Assembly: GCA_009760855.2 (NCBI GenBank)
Contig: WPIO01000064.1
Coordinates: 762,001-826,000, forward strand
Direction of reading: 5' to 3'
DNA: 64,000 nt
From: Cristatella mucedo
Taxonomy: Eukaryota > Bryozoa > Phylactolaemata > Cristatellidae
Below are positions 11,571 through 21,928 of this stretch, piece by piece. The notes under the pieces were generated by a model. That model saw only the letters and a list, made by a program, of their open reading frames with translations. It was not told where the DNA came from and made no database searches. How positions within the stretch are numbered: position 1 is the first letter of the stretch; each line of letters starts with the position of its first letter. The translations under genes were made by a program, and so were the position numbers.

Positions 11571-13226
11571 GTCCCAGCACCTTTCAAAAAAGCTGTAGTC
11601 AAGCCACTTCTCAAAAAGAGACACTAGGCCCAGAGAACTTGAGCAACTACCGCTTAGTCTCCTTTCTACCATTCCTATCAAAGACACTGAAACGAGTCGT
11701 GGCGGACCAGCTGAACTCATGTATCAAAACCTCACACGTTGGTAGTAAGTTCCAGTCTGACTTTAGAGCTAATCACTCTACAGAGTCAGCATTGCTTAGG
11801 GTATACAACGACCTAATTAGGAATGCAGACATAGGTAAAGTGTGGGTGCTTGTTTTGCTCGATCTTTCGGCAGCTTTTGATACCATCGATCACAAAGTTC
11901 TTCTAGAGCGCCTCTCATCTCGCCTGGGCATCACTGGCACTGCTCTGCAATGGTTCAGGTCCTATCTCAGTGGGATACTCCAGAGTATTGACGTGAATGG
12001 ACAAAGATCATCTGAGGTACCTCTGAAATATGGGATAACTCAGGGCTCCGTGCTAGGTCCGGTTCTTCTCACGGTTTATACCCTCCCTCTTGCCGATGTG
12101 ATTGCCAAGCACAATCTAGGCTTTCACTTCTGTTGTTGTTCTGATGACACTCAGTTGTACCTTTGCTTTAATCCCTCCCAGCCTTCGAGCACCTCAAATT
12201 CTTTCAACTCTTTGCTGCATGTATTGATGACATCCGCACATGGATGGCAGCAAATTTCCTAAAACTAAATGATGATAAAACTATCCTACTAGTTATGGGC
12301 AAACCCAGTGTGAATCAGAAACTGGACAGACTGACTCTCAAAATTGGCTCTGCCAGCATATCTCCAGTTGAATCAGCTCGAAATCTAGGTGTCATATTCC
12401 AAAGTGACCTCTCGTTAGACGACCATATCAGCTCCACAGTCAAATCTGCCTATTTTCAGATTTATAACATTGCTAAAATTCGGGCTTGGTTAGATAAGGA
12501 TACAACGTGTAAGTTGGTCCATGCATTCGTGACATCCCGTCTCGACCTTTGCAACTCAATGCTTACTGGCCTACCATAATGTGCGATCAGGCGATTGCAG
12601 CTGGTGCAAAACTCTGCAGCTAGGCTTGTCTGTCGTGAGCGTCGCAGTTGCCAGATTACTCCACTTCTCGCTGACCTGCACTGGCTTCCAGTGAGGCAAC
12701 GGATTGACTTCAAGGTTTTGTCGCTCACTTTTAGGTCACTTAATTCTTTGGCTCCCGCCTATCTCTCAGATATACTCCCCGACCAGGCCAAGCATCGTAC
12801 CACCCGCTTTTCGGAATCCAACAGTCTACAAATACCTCGCACAAACCTTAAATCCTTTGGAGACCGTGCATTTAGTTCATATGCTCCCAAAGCCTGGAAC
12901 TCCCTCCCGACCTGCGTCAGAACATGCCCTGACATGACCGCATTTAAAGGGAACCTAAAAACACCTATTTAGGACAGCATTTAGTGGGTCCCTGTGATTC
13001 GTCCTTGATGTGCTTATGCGTGCTGACACTGTGCATGCTGCCACTAACCACATTTGCATGCTGACCCTGTGCATGTCACCCCTAACCATGTTATTCAATT
13101 TGTTTGTTTATCAAGCATGATATTACTCTCATTCAATTGCATTTCCCTTTGCAGCAAATGTAAAGCGCCTAGAGAGAGAGGTTGAGTTCTCTGAGGGCGC
13201 TTTATCAAGTGCATTATTATTATTAT
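11571..13226 (+). mobile_element. LINE A copy, 5'-truncated, abutting the previous copy
   Basis: Begins at gtcccagcacctttcaaaaa within the RT fingers, immediately after the (ATT)n tail of the upstream copy, so it lies head-to-tail with it. Coding remnants are 11,639-12,262, 12,244-12,579 and 12,595-12,972, separated by a frameshift near 12,215-12,245 and a stop at about 12,577. The motif C region is changed: FYADD has become FCCCSDD through an added tgttgttgtt. It ends with the usual tail and (ATT)n at 13,213-13,226. Confidence 0.92.
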
Positions 13227-13639
13227 AGATATAGTAATACATTGCAAGAAATTTTGCTCATCTGAATCTGAACTCTCCGATTGAACAAGACAGGAAATGT
13301 CCTAACTTCAAAATTAATAAAATATTGATTCTAGTAGATGCTTCAGTGTTAGTCAGAGTAGAAGGAAAACAAAAAAGGAATAAAAAAATCCTGCTTATTA
13401 TGCTTAAGAAAAAGGTTATTAACTAGTTGACAGTGCTTACACTGAACATGGAGTTATGAATCCTGAACACAGATCAACGGTTGAAGTTAGATTTGATTTT
13501 TCATGAATATGCAATTGCTTATTCGCTAGTCAATGCAAATACAAATTAGTAACACTGAAAATATCTTTAGTAAAATTGAAGCATATTTTGAAATAGCTGC
13601 CGCTACTGGATAGATAATAGGCTCAAAAAGCCTTTTATA
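13227..13639. other. AT-rich remnant, unassigned
   Basis: Composition like the 2.3-9.4 kb remnant. On plus the stretch about 13,300-13,375 is open (INKILILVDASVLVRVEGKQ) and about 13,450-13,500 reads HGVMNPEHRSTVEVRFDFS. I do not recognise either. Probably a slice of the same AT-rich element left between LINE insertions. Confidence 0.35.
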
Positions 13640-13776
13640 GAGCTAGTTTGGCCCAGTGGTTAAGATGCTCGCCCCGACCAAGATCTCGCCGAGGTCGCGG
13701 GCTAGAGCCCTGTGGCATATGTGAGGCACCTAAAAAGATGTTAAGTTCTCTTAGGACGCTATCTAAATTAATTTCA
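13640..13776 (+). mobile_element. SINE A copy
   Basis: tRNA-like head with A box tggcccagtggttaagatgc and B box region gaggtcgcgggctagagccc, then a short body and a tail (aaaagatgttaagttctctt, then aggacgctatctaaatt) similar to the LINE A 3' tail. Diverged but clear. Confidence 0.8.
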
Positions 13777-13854
13777 CATTTATATATTTAAAACATTATC
13801 TAAAGACTAAATTATAGAATAAAGTTTGGTCAGATTAAGGTACATGCTTCACAC
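13777..13854. other. AT-rich spacer
   Basis: Short AT-rich stretch between the SINE and the next LINE tail; nothing recognisable. Confidence 0.4.
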
Positions 13855-13960
13855 ATCATTCGATCGTGCTTCCTTTGCAGCAAATGTAAAGCGCCTAGAA
13901 AGAGATTGAGTTCTCTGAGGGCGCTTTATCAAGTGCATTATTATTAATATTAATATTATT
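13855..13960 (+). mobile_element. LINE A 3'-tail fragment
   Basis: Only the final hundred or so bases of LINE A: cctttgcagcaaatgtaaag, the gcgcctagaaagagattgag hairpin region and (ATT)n. It is followed at once by another truncated copy. Confidence 0.85.
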
Positions 13961-14874
13961 ACCTGTTCAGAAATTGGAGAGGCTGATGGTCAAAATTGGC
14001 TCTGCCAGCATATCTCGTGTTGACTCTGCTCGAAATCTAGGTGTCATTTTCGAAAGTGACCTTACACTAGACGACCGCGTCAACTCCACAGTCACGTCAG
14101 CCTACTTTCAGCTATATAACATTGCTAAAATTCGGACTTGTTTAGATAAGGATACCACGTCTAAGTTGGTCCATGCATTTGTGACATCCCGACTTGACTT
14201 TTGTAACTCGCTGCTTACTGGCCTACCGGCATGTGCAATCAGGCGATTACAGCTGGTGCACAACTCTGCAGCTTGGCTTGTCTGTCTTGAACGTCGCAGT
14301 TGCCACTTCACACCACGTCTCGCTGACCTGCACTGGCTACCAGTCAAGCAACGGATCGAATTCAAAGTTTTGTCGCTCACTTTTAAATCACTTCATTCTG
14401 TGGATCCAGCCTATCTCTCAGATCTACTCCCCAACCAGGCCAAGCATAGTACCACCCGCTTTTCGGAATCCAACTGTTTACCTCGTACAAACCTGAAATT
14501 CTTTGGAGACCGTGCATTTAGTTCGTATGCTCCCAAAGCCTGGAACTCCCTCTCGACATGCGCCAGAACATTCCCTGACGTAACCACATTTAAATAGAAC
14601 TTATAAACACCTATTTAGGACAGCATTTAGTGGGTCCCTGTGATTCGTTTTTTATGTGCTTATGCGTGCTGACACTGTGCATGCTGCCACTAAGCTTATT
14701 TGCATGCTTACCCTGTGCAAGTCACCCCTAACCACGTTGTTCATGATGTTTATCAAGCATGATATTATTCACGATTCAATCGCGTTTCCCTTTGCAGCAA
14801 ATCTAAAGCACCTCGGAAGAGATTGAGTTCTCTGAGGGCGCTTTATCAAGTGAATTATTATTACTAATATTATT
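13961..14874 (+). mobile_element. LINE A copy, truncated downstream of YADD
   Basis: Starts at the VIQKLERL part of the RT C-terminus. One frame (13,974-14,597) stays open for 207 codons through VTSRLDFCNSLLTGLPACAI and FGDRAFSSYAPKAWNSLSTC. It ends in a TAG where other copies continue for about 15 codons. The standard 3' UTR and (ATT)n tail follow. It is one of the younger-looking copies. Confidence 0.92.
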
Positions 14875-17154
14875 AGAATCGTGAAATCATCGAGGTAACG
14901 GATCTGCAAGATATTTATAATTTTGTAATTAATTGGTTTTTACTGGTTCTTTAGTTAATTTGCCTAGCGTTTTTTAGTTATCATAACATTTTTGTTTACT
15001 AGGCTTTTAGTATAATTCTTGATTTTTCTAAAGCTTAAATAACATGATATTTTAACTTTTGGAAAGTCACTATCAAATGAATTGTTGAGTACTAGACCTT
15101 GTTTAGCCTTCTCACTCTTGAGAAAAGCCACATTACCTGCATGATTACGAACGTATTCAGATTCTCATGTGTTTAACGCAATTCTGTCAACAGCTTCAGC
15201 AAGTACTAATTCACTAAGGTTTTTCGCTCGCTTCACTTTGGTTCTTTTTCACTTGACATTTTTCCATAAAGATAATCGTGATTAAGTGCCGCTCTATGAA
15301 TATCAATCATTTACACGAGAAAAACCTTCATCTAATCTATGTCTAAATTTAGGAAATGGATCAGTAAAATTTACTCGTACATGAATAATAAAGCTTCCTC
15401 CATTGACATCATCTCCAGGATTTCCATCAGGTAACCTCATGTGGAGTTCGCAAGCACTAAATAACTTAGCAGCAAACGTTTCTATAAATCATGATGTTAA
15501 ATTTCTTTTAATTGTATTTCGCTGAGTCTAAGGATAAGTTCTTCGTGTAATGACTTACATTTTTGTAATTCTAGTTTTCCGCCTATGAGTAATTAGTGTT
15601 CGACTATTACAAGTTAGATTTTTTAAATTCAATCTTAATGAAACATGATTAGGATTCACTAAAATGAAGTTTTATAGTCACATAACTCATTTTACATATA
15701 ATTAGCATCTTTTTATTTATCCCTGAGTTTCAAAATTGGATTGTTTATCTCATCTTTCGCTTTTACTCTCCTTATAAAGTTGCTAATAGCATTTCAGATT
15801 CTGCGTTGTAACAAGAGTATTTGAACCAATTTTTGAGCGCTCTACAGCTTCTTTGAGTTCAGATGAACAGCCAACACCATATTTTTCAACTAATTAAAAC
15901 CCTTTATCAAGATAATTCAATCTATTATTGACTTCAGACATGTATACCTTGTTTAGGTAAATCAATACCAATACCACGCTTAAGTAACTCAACCAACATC
16001 TTTAAAGCTACATCAAGTACATTATCAATAGAATTATTACTAAGTCAAAAACTGTATGCAGTAAATCCGTTTAGCCGTTCTTCATCAGTTCTCGTGGGAT
16101 GAGCTTTAGTAGTGTGCATTGTAATATCGATGTTTTTATGAAACCACCTACTGTTACTGAAATACTAATTGCCCTACCAGCAGTTCCTGCAGTTCCTGCA
16201 ACAGCTGCAGTACTTACAATAATAACACGGATAGCAGGTAGTATTCCTCAACTAGGTATTTGAAGGAAATTCTCAGACCATAATTAAGAATATAAAAAAA
16301 GATGGGGACCAGTCAACAAGCTCACCAAAATTATTACTCAGAAATTTACTTGGGTCTAGGTACCAATCAGTATTGCCTTTCTCATACTTCTAGTTATATC
16401 TCAATTATAGAATAACCAATTTGTAAGCTTTCTATCATTTTTTGATTCTATATTTCTTGTCAACAGTAGTCTTCCAACTTATGCGACTATATTTAACTGA
16501 AGTGAAATCACCAACTATTTCTTTTTTAAATAATCCGAGATTAAAAATATCACTTATAACTCCTAAGAAACCTCCTAACGTTGTATAGCAGGCCCAATTA
16601 CTTTGACAGACTGCAATATAATTTTGGTTAAAATAGTTGCTACTTTTGGATGCTGTTAAACTAAGTTTCATTGCTATCTTAAGAAAAAGCTTAGTATCTG
16701 CCTTTGAAGCAATTTCCGTACCAGTTGTTTCTCGTGATGGCACATCTTTTGTTGTGTCAGTCTCAGATTTGAGATTTTCAAGAGATATCTTCAATCATTT
16801 TCTTTGATAGTGAAATACTTACACTAGTTCTAGATTTTATTGCTGTTTCAATTGTATTAATCGATAGCTTGTTGAGTTCTTCTGTTTTTAACTGAGAATA
16901 TCTTAATATTTTCCAGAGCCTGGTAATAGATTGTTATGTTATTTATAACTTCGATTGATTCTCGTTTCCATACGATGTTCATTTTTGAGACAATTGAATG
17001 GAACACTGTTTACAGATTTAGATTGAAATAACAACAGAATCACTGATTTCGGTCAACCAGTAAATGATTCCGATGAAATCAGATTATCTAACGTATTATC
17101 GACAGACTTTGGAGGAAACTCTGTGACTAATTTTAATGGATCTATAGCAACTGT
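14875..17154 (-). pseudogene. AT-rich decayed element, minus-strand coding remnants
   Basis: Several minus-strand coding-like runs, each broken. About 15,310-15,450 includes LRLPDGNPGDDVNGGSFIIH. About 15,930-16,120 reads in part HPTRTDEERLNGFTAYSF and LDVALKMLVELLKRGIGIDL. A Gly/Ala/Ile-rich hydrophobic run lies at about 16,150-16,240. The frame 16,435-16,794 is open for 119 codons and has a hydrophobic patch around residues 66-90. None matches a family I can name. Strand, composition and position suggest further genes of the Polinton-like element (minor virion proteins would fit), but this is inference. Confidence 0.35.
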
Positions 17155-17311
17155 ATCTACACTGGTAAGGCGATTGCTTTCACGACCTCGGCCCCGAGGT
17201 CGTGGGTTCGATTCCTGCGGTGGGCGATTCTTTATCACCACTGCAAGCGGTGGTGATAGCCGTAAAGGCTCTTCTGTCGCTATACAAAAAGAGGCTGTTT
17301 TATCAGCTAGG
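17155..17311 (+). mobile_element. SINE B copy, well preserved
   Basis: tRNA-like head with an A-box-like tggtaaggcgattgc and a strong B box (gtgggttcgattcctgc). The body follows: tttatcaccactgcaagcgg, tggtgatagccgtaaaggct and the tail aagaggctgttttatcagct. It is the best reference copy for this family in the window. Confidence 0.85.
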
Positions 17312-17818
17312 ATTTTTTTTAATAACTTACTAACTAAATCGAATGCAAAATGGAGATCTCAACTTGATACTTAAAATTTTTATAAAATAGTGGAATTTTC
17401 TGCCTATGGAACAGGATTTCAAAGTATAAACCGCATACAAAATTAACAACTGATTACTAAACAAACTGTCACAATTCATTGGTGGGGTATCTAAGTCAAA
17501 CATAAATCTAAGGAACAGTACAACTACTAATATCTTTAGTTCTGACGTATTGAATAAATTTGCAGTCGATCAAGAAAAAATTATTTGTTATAGTAAATAC
17601 TTAACAATTAAAACTTACCAAAGTGTTTCAGAAATAGGAACTTTAGTAATCATCCCTCCAATTGAAACTAATGAAAAGGGTGGTGAAACTTCAAATGTCC
17701 AGATTAATCCTTGCGATAAGATAATGGTTGACTTAAAAACAGGCCAGTTGGTTTCACCACACCATTACCAACTTTCTTACCTGGAATTATAAATAACTTG
17801 GGGATCTATTTTAAAGCT
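17312..17818 (+). other. AT-rich remnant with a short plus-strand frame
   Basis: A plus-strand frame at 17,550-17,792 (80 codons) contains IKTYQSVSEIGTLVIIPPIE and a short DLKTGQLVSPHHYQL segment. It has no recognised domain. It may be the last piece of the AT-rich element, which seems to end at the hairpin that follows. Confidence 0.3.
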
Positions 17819-17882
17819 ACATATGCACTTTCCATACTAGTCGCCGCGGGAGCATGGCGACTAGTATGGAAAGTGCATATGT
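17819..17882. repeat. 27-bp perfect inverted repeat (hairpin, 10-nt loop)
   Basis: The left arm 17,819-17,845 begins acatatgcactttccatact and ends agtcgcc. It is exactly complementary to the right arm 17,856-17,882, with gcgggagcat as the loop. Pairing stops sharply on both sides. It sits where AT-rich sequence gives way to mixed-composition sequence. Confidence 0.95.
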
Positions 17883-18230
17883 TTCGCAGTTTATAGTTAT
17901 CCCATCTGAAAGGCGACACAATTTGTCATCTCTGTGCTCAGCGGGACATGAACCTTTGCTTCTAATGCTCACTGCTTACACAATTTTTGCCGCATGCACT
18001 GAAGCGTGTTGTCATTACCTTCAGGGATTGACCGACGAAATCATGCGCCTGCAGGTCACTCAGACGCATTAATCCTCATGCCTATAAAGCTATTCTGCGA
18101 ACGTATGATGCCGGCTGGTGAGCTCCTAAAAATGACAGCGGATGCATGTTCAACCTCTTTACTGCAGCTGAAACTCCTTAGCATTGCCGTCAAACCAGAC
18201 TGCAGATTTCTAGCACCTCTGGTCGCATGG
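17883..18230. other. Unassigned sequence
   Basis: Mixed composition; short frames at 17,854-18,072 and 18,006-18,242 show no domain. No gene supported. Confidence 0.4.
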
Positions 18231-19385
18231 TTTCCGTGCTAGGTCCGGTTCTTTTCACGTTTAATATTCTCCCTCTTGCCGATGTGATTGCCAAGCACAA
18301 TCTAGGCTTTCACTTCTATGCGGATGGCACTTAGTTGTACCTTTGCTTTGATCCCTCCCAGCCTTCGAGCACCTCGAATTCTCTCAACTCGCTTGCTACA
18401 TGTATTTATGACATCCGCACGTGGATGGCAGCAAACTGTTTCTTAAATTATTATATATATTATATATACATATAAATTAAATAGAGTGATGATACAACTA
18501 CTTTACTAGTTATGGGAAAAACAAGTGTGATTCAGAAATTAGAAAGCATAATGCTCAAATCGGCTCTGCCAGCATATCTCCTGTTGAACCTGCAGGAAAT
18601 CTAGTCATCATGTTCCAAAGTGACGTTTCGTTAGGCAACCACATCAGATTCACAGTCAAGTCTGCCTACTTTCAGCTACATAAAATTGTTAAAGTTCGGG
18701 CTTGTTTAGATGAGGGTACCACATATAAGTTGGTCCATGCATTTGTGAAATCCCGTCTTGACTTCTGTAACTCACTGCTTGCTGGCATACCACCATTTGC
18801 AATCAGAGGTTACAGCTGGTGCAAAACTCTACAGCTAGGTGTGTCTGTTGTGAGCGTGGCAGTTGCCACATCACACCAACTTCTCGCCGATCTGCACTTG
18901 CAAAAATTCAAGTAAATAATCGACTTCAAGGTTTTTTCGCTCACCTTTAGGTTACTTATTCCTTTGGCTCCAGCCTATCTCTTAAATTCATCCCCGCCAC
19001 CAGGCCAAGCATAGTACCACCCACTTTTCGGAATCCAACAGTTTACCGATACCTCGTACACACCTCAAATGCTTTGGAGACCGTGCATTTAGTTCGCATG
19101 CTCCCAAAGCCTGGAACTCCCTCCCGACTTGCGTCAGAACATCCTCTGAGTTGACCACATTTAAAAGAAACTTAAAAACACGCCTATTTAGGACAGCATT
19201 TAGTGGGTCCCTGTGATTCGTCCTTCATGTTCTTATGCGTGCTGTCACTGTGCATGCTGCCACTAACCATACTTGCATGCTGACCCTGTGCATGTCACCC
19301 CTAACCGTCTTACTCATGTTGTTTATCAAGAATAATATTAGTCACCATTCAATCGCGTTTCCCTTTGCAGCAGATGTAAAGCGCC

Positions 19386-19443
<58 letters not shown>

Positions 19444-19490
19444 TTGAGTTCTTTGATGGTGCTCTATCAAGTGTATTATTATTATTATTT
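18231..19490 (+). mobile_element. LINE A copy with internal TA and GA microsatellites
   Basis: Starts at the RT motif B end (gtgctaggtccggttctttt) and runs to the 3' tail. The YADD box is YADG. A TA-rich tract (about 18,446-18,480) interrupts the NDDKT region. The tail hairpin region contains a large GA expansion (19,388-19,440). Many stops. Confidence 0.9.
19388..19440 (+). repeat. (GA)n microsatellite inside a LINE tail
   Basis: About 26 GA units lie exactly where other LINE A copies have the short agagagagatt segment of the 3' tail. Sequence on both sides is normal LINE tail. Confidence 0.95.
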
Positions 19491-19494
19491 TTAA

Positions 19495-21830
19495 AGTTAT
19501 ACAGCAGCCTGGTATATTAGAGGCCATAGCATGACAATGCATATGCACTATTGCAGGAAATTAATTTTTTGAATAAATTCGAAACACTATTTTTGAAAGT
19601 TAGTAATCAAACGCAATAGTACAATTCTTAAAATTGCAGCTACATTGCAACTTGGTTCTTTAAAGAGGCTGGCTGGCCCGGGCCATTGGAGACCATAGCA
19701 TGATAATCTCATGCACTGTGCTATGCAATTTGGTTGGTATACCTAGAAAAGTCTCCGATAATGTGTAATCAAAATCGAAGTTTCGAAATCTTCTTGTTGA
19801 AATGACAGCTGTATCTGCTCTGGTATGTAGAGAGGCTAGCTTCCGGCGGCAGTTAGATGCCACAACATGGCAACTCACAGGCGCAATTGCACTAATTTTG
19901 TGAGAAACCCGGAACACTGTTGTCTAAATTCTAGAATCGAAACCGCAGTTGCACGCCACTTAAAACATAAAAACGGCAGCTGGATCGCCGTTCGTAATTG
20001 TACCGAGGCCCGGGATATTGAACGTCGTTATTATTAGTGTTATTGTTATTATTTCAAGAGAATTTTCAAGCGCAAATTAACAAACTTTGGTGGGTACATC
20101 CGTAACACTGCTTAAAGTAATTTCAATTCAAACCTGAAGTTGCATGACGCCTTTTAGATACATGGAAGCTGTATCGCAGTTCGGTTACTTAGGGACGAGG
20201 CTAAATTGCCCGGGCTAATAGAGACCAATAGGATGAAAACGCTCACGGGTAATTATCGCGGGCGTGTGTGATAATTTTGGCTGAAAAACCCAGAACACTG
20301 CTGTCTGTAACGTGGGTTCGAAACCCTAATTGGCTGAAACATTTTGTGTAAATGGATACTGTATCTCAATTCAATTGTGTAGGGAGGCTGGCTGACACGG
20401 GCCATTAAAGGCCATAATATGAGAATTCCCGTGGGCTATGCCATGAAATTATGACTGTAAACCCTGAGCAGAGCAGTTTACAACGTGAGACTAAAACTGC
20501 GAGTGCACGAAACCTATAATAGAAACTGCAGCTTTTTACCAGTTTGATATTTCTCAGCGGCCCGAGCCATTTTGGCCAAAGCTTGACAGCGCACAATCGT
20601 AATTGCACAAAATTTTTTATGAGTGAACCAGGAACACTGTTGGCTATAACTTGGTATACAAATCGCAGTCGTGCACCGAATAAGATGAAAATTACAACTG
20701 CATCGCAATTCATCATCGTGCGGCGGTCATGGCCACTGGAGGCTACATAGTGAGAACGGGCATGCCCGATCACACGAAATTTTGAACGCTGCAGGTGCCC
20801 AAAGCTTACTGTAGAAATGGCAGCTGCATCACAGTTCAATTATGCGGGGAGGCTAGCTGGCCCGGGCCATCAGATGCCATACTATGAGAGCACGCCGGCG
20901 CAATTGCATGAGATTTAGCGAGTAAACCTGGAACACTATTGTTTAAAATTTGATATGAAAATTGCAGTTGCATGAACCCTTTTGCAAAAAGGGCAGCTGT
21001 ATCGCAGTTCAATTGTTATGGTAGCTCGCTGCTTCGGGCAACTAAAAGTCATAGTGCGAGAACGCGCTAGCGAAATCACATAAAATCCATTCAGTCAATC
21101 TATTCATCGCTGCTTTCTATAATTAAGAATCAATTATGCAGTTGTGCGAAACCGTATGTGAAAATGACAACTGTATTGCAGTTCAAATTTTTAGGCTATA
21201 TTTGGGCCGGGCCAGAGAGGCCATAAAGTCAGAATGCTCAATCGCAATCTGTAGCTATGAGAATGCGCTAGGCCAATCGTCTGAAATTTTCTGGTTTAAC
21301 ATCCAACAACGTCCAGCTGTCTGATATAAGAAATAAAAATTGCAGTTGCACGGGTACCTTTTCTGTAAATGTCACCTTTATTGCAATGAGAGTGTGTTAG
21401 ACAGGAATATCCGAGGCTAAAGAACAAGAAACCGCAAATGCAATCGCATGAAATATTGTGGCAAACTTGACATGCTATTCTCTATAATATAGAATATAAA
21501 ACGCAGTTGGGCGAAGCATTGCGTGGAATCCGCAGTGGAATCGCCGTTCGAATATAATAATATATAAGCAAATAAAAGGCTAGCTGGCTAGGAACATGTT
21601 AGGCCATTGTACAATAACGGACAAGCGTAATTGTATGAAATTTTGTAGGTAAACCCGCAACATTTTTATGTATAATTTTGATTTAAAGCCATGCTTTTCC
21701 AAAGTTTATTGTGAAAACAGCTGCTGCATTGCCGTGTATTGCAGTTGTTTTTGGGATCTGTTTTTTCACTGGTCTTGAATTATTAAGGCCAGAAGGTCAG
21801 AGCTCTTATAAAAAAATCGAAAGAAAGCCA
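19495..21830 (+). repeat. Satellite I: diverged tandem repeat, unit about 165-190 bp
   Basis: The same order of words recurs about 13 times: gcagttgcac..aaacc, then tgtatcgcagttcaatt, then ggaggctagctggcccgggc, then a gccata word, then cgcaattgcatgaaattt, then aacactgttgtctataa. The gggcc/gccata junction occurs near 19,510, 19,675, 19,840, 20,007, 20,205, 20,395, 20,560, 20,725, 20,855, 21,030, 21,200, 21,410 and 21,580. Units are strongly diverged. Short frames here are not conserved from unit to unit. Confidence 0.85.
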
Positions 21831-21833
21831 AAC

Positions 21834-21928
21834 AGATAATCTCAAATGGATAATCTCAAATGGGGATAATCTCAAATGGTGATGATCTCAATGGTTATAA
21901 TCTCAAATGGTGATAATCTCACTGGAGA
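21834..21928 (+). repeat. Tandem repeat of about 16 bp (gataatctcaaatgg)
   Basis: Six units of gataatctcaaatgg with small changes follow one another at the right edge of Satellite I. Confidence 0.9.

Noticed and set aside
13640-13720. A functional tRNA gene (also considered at 17,155, 27,144, 32,470 and 57,860)
   Set aside because: Heads have A and B boxes but poor acceptor stems, are followed by shared SINE bodies and tails, and occur in several copies.
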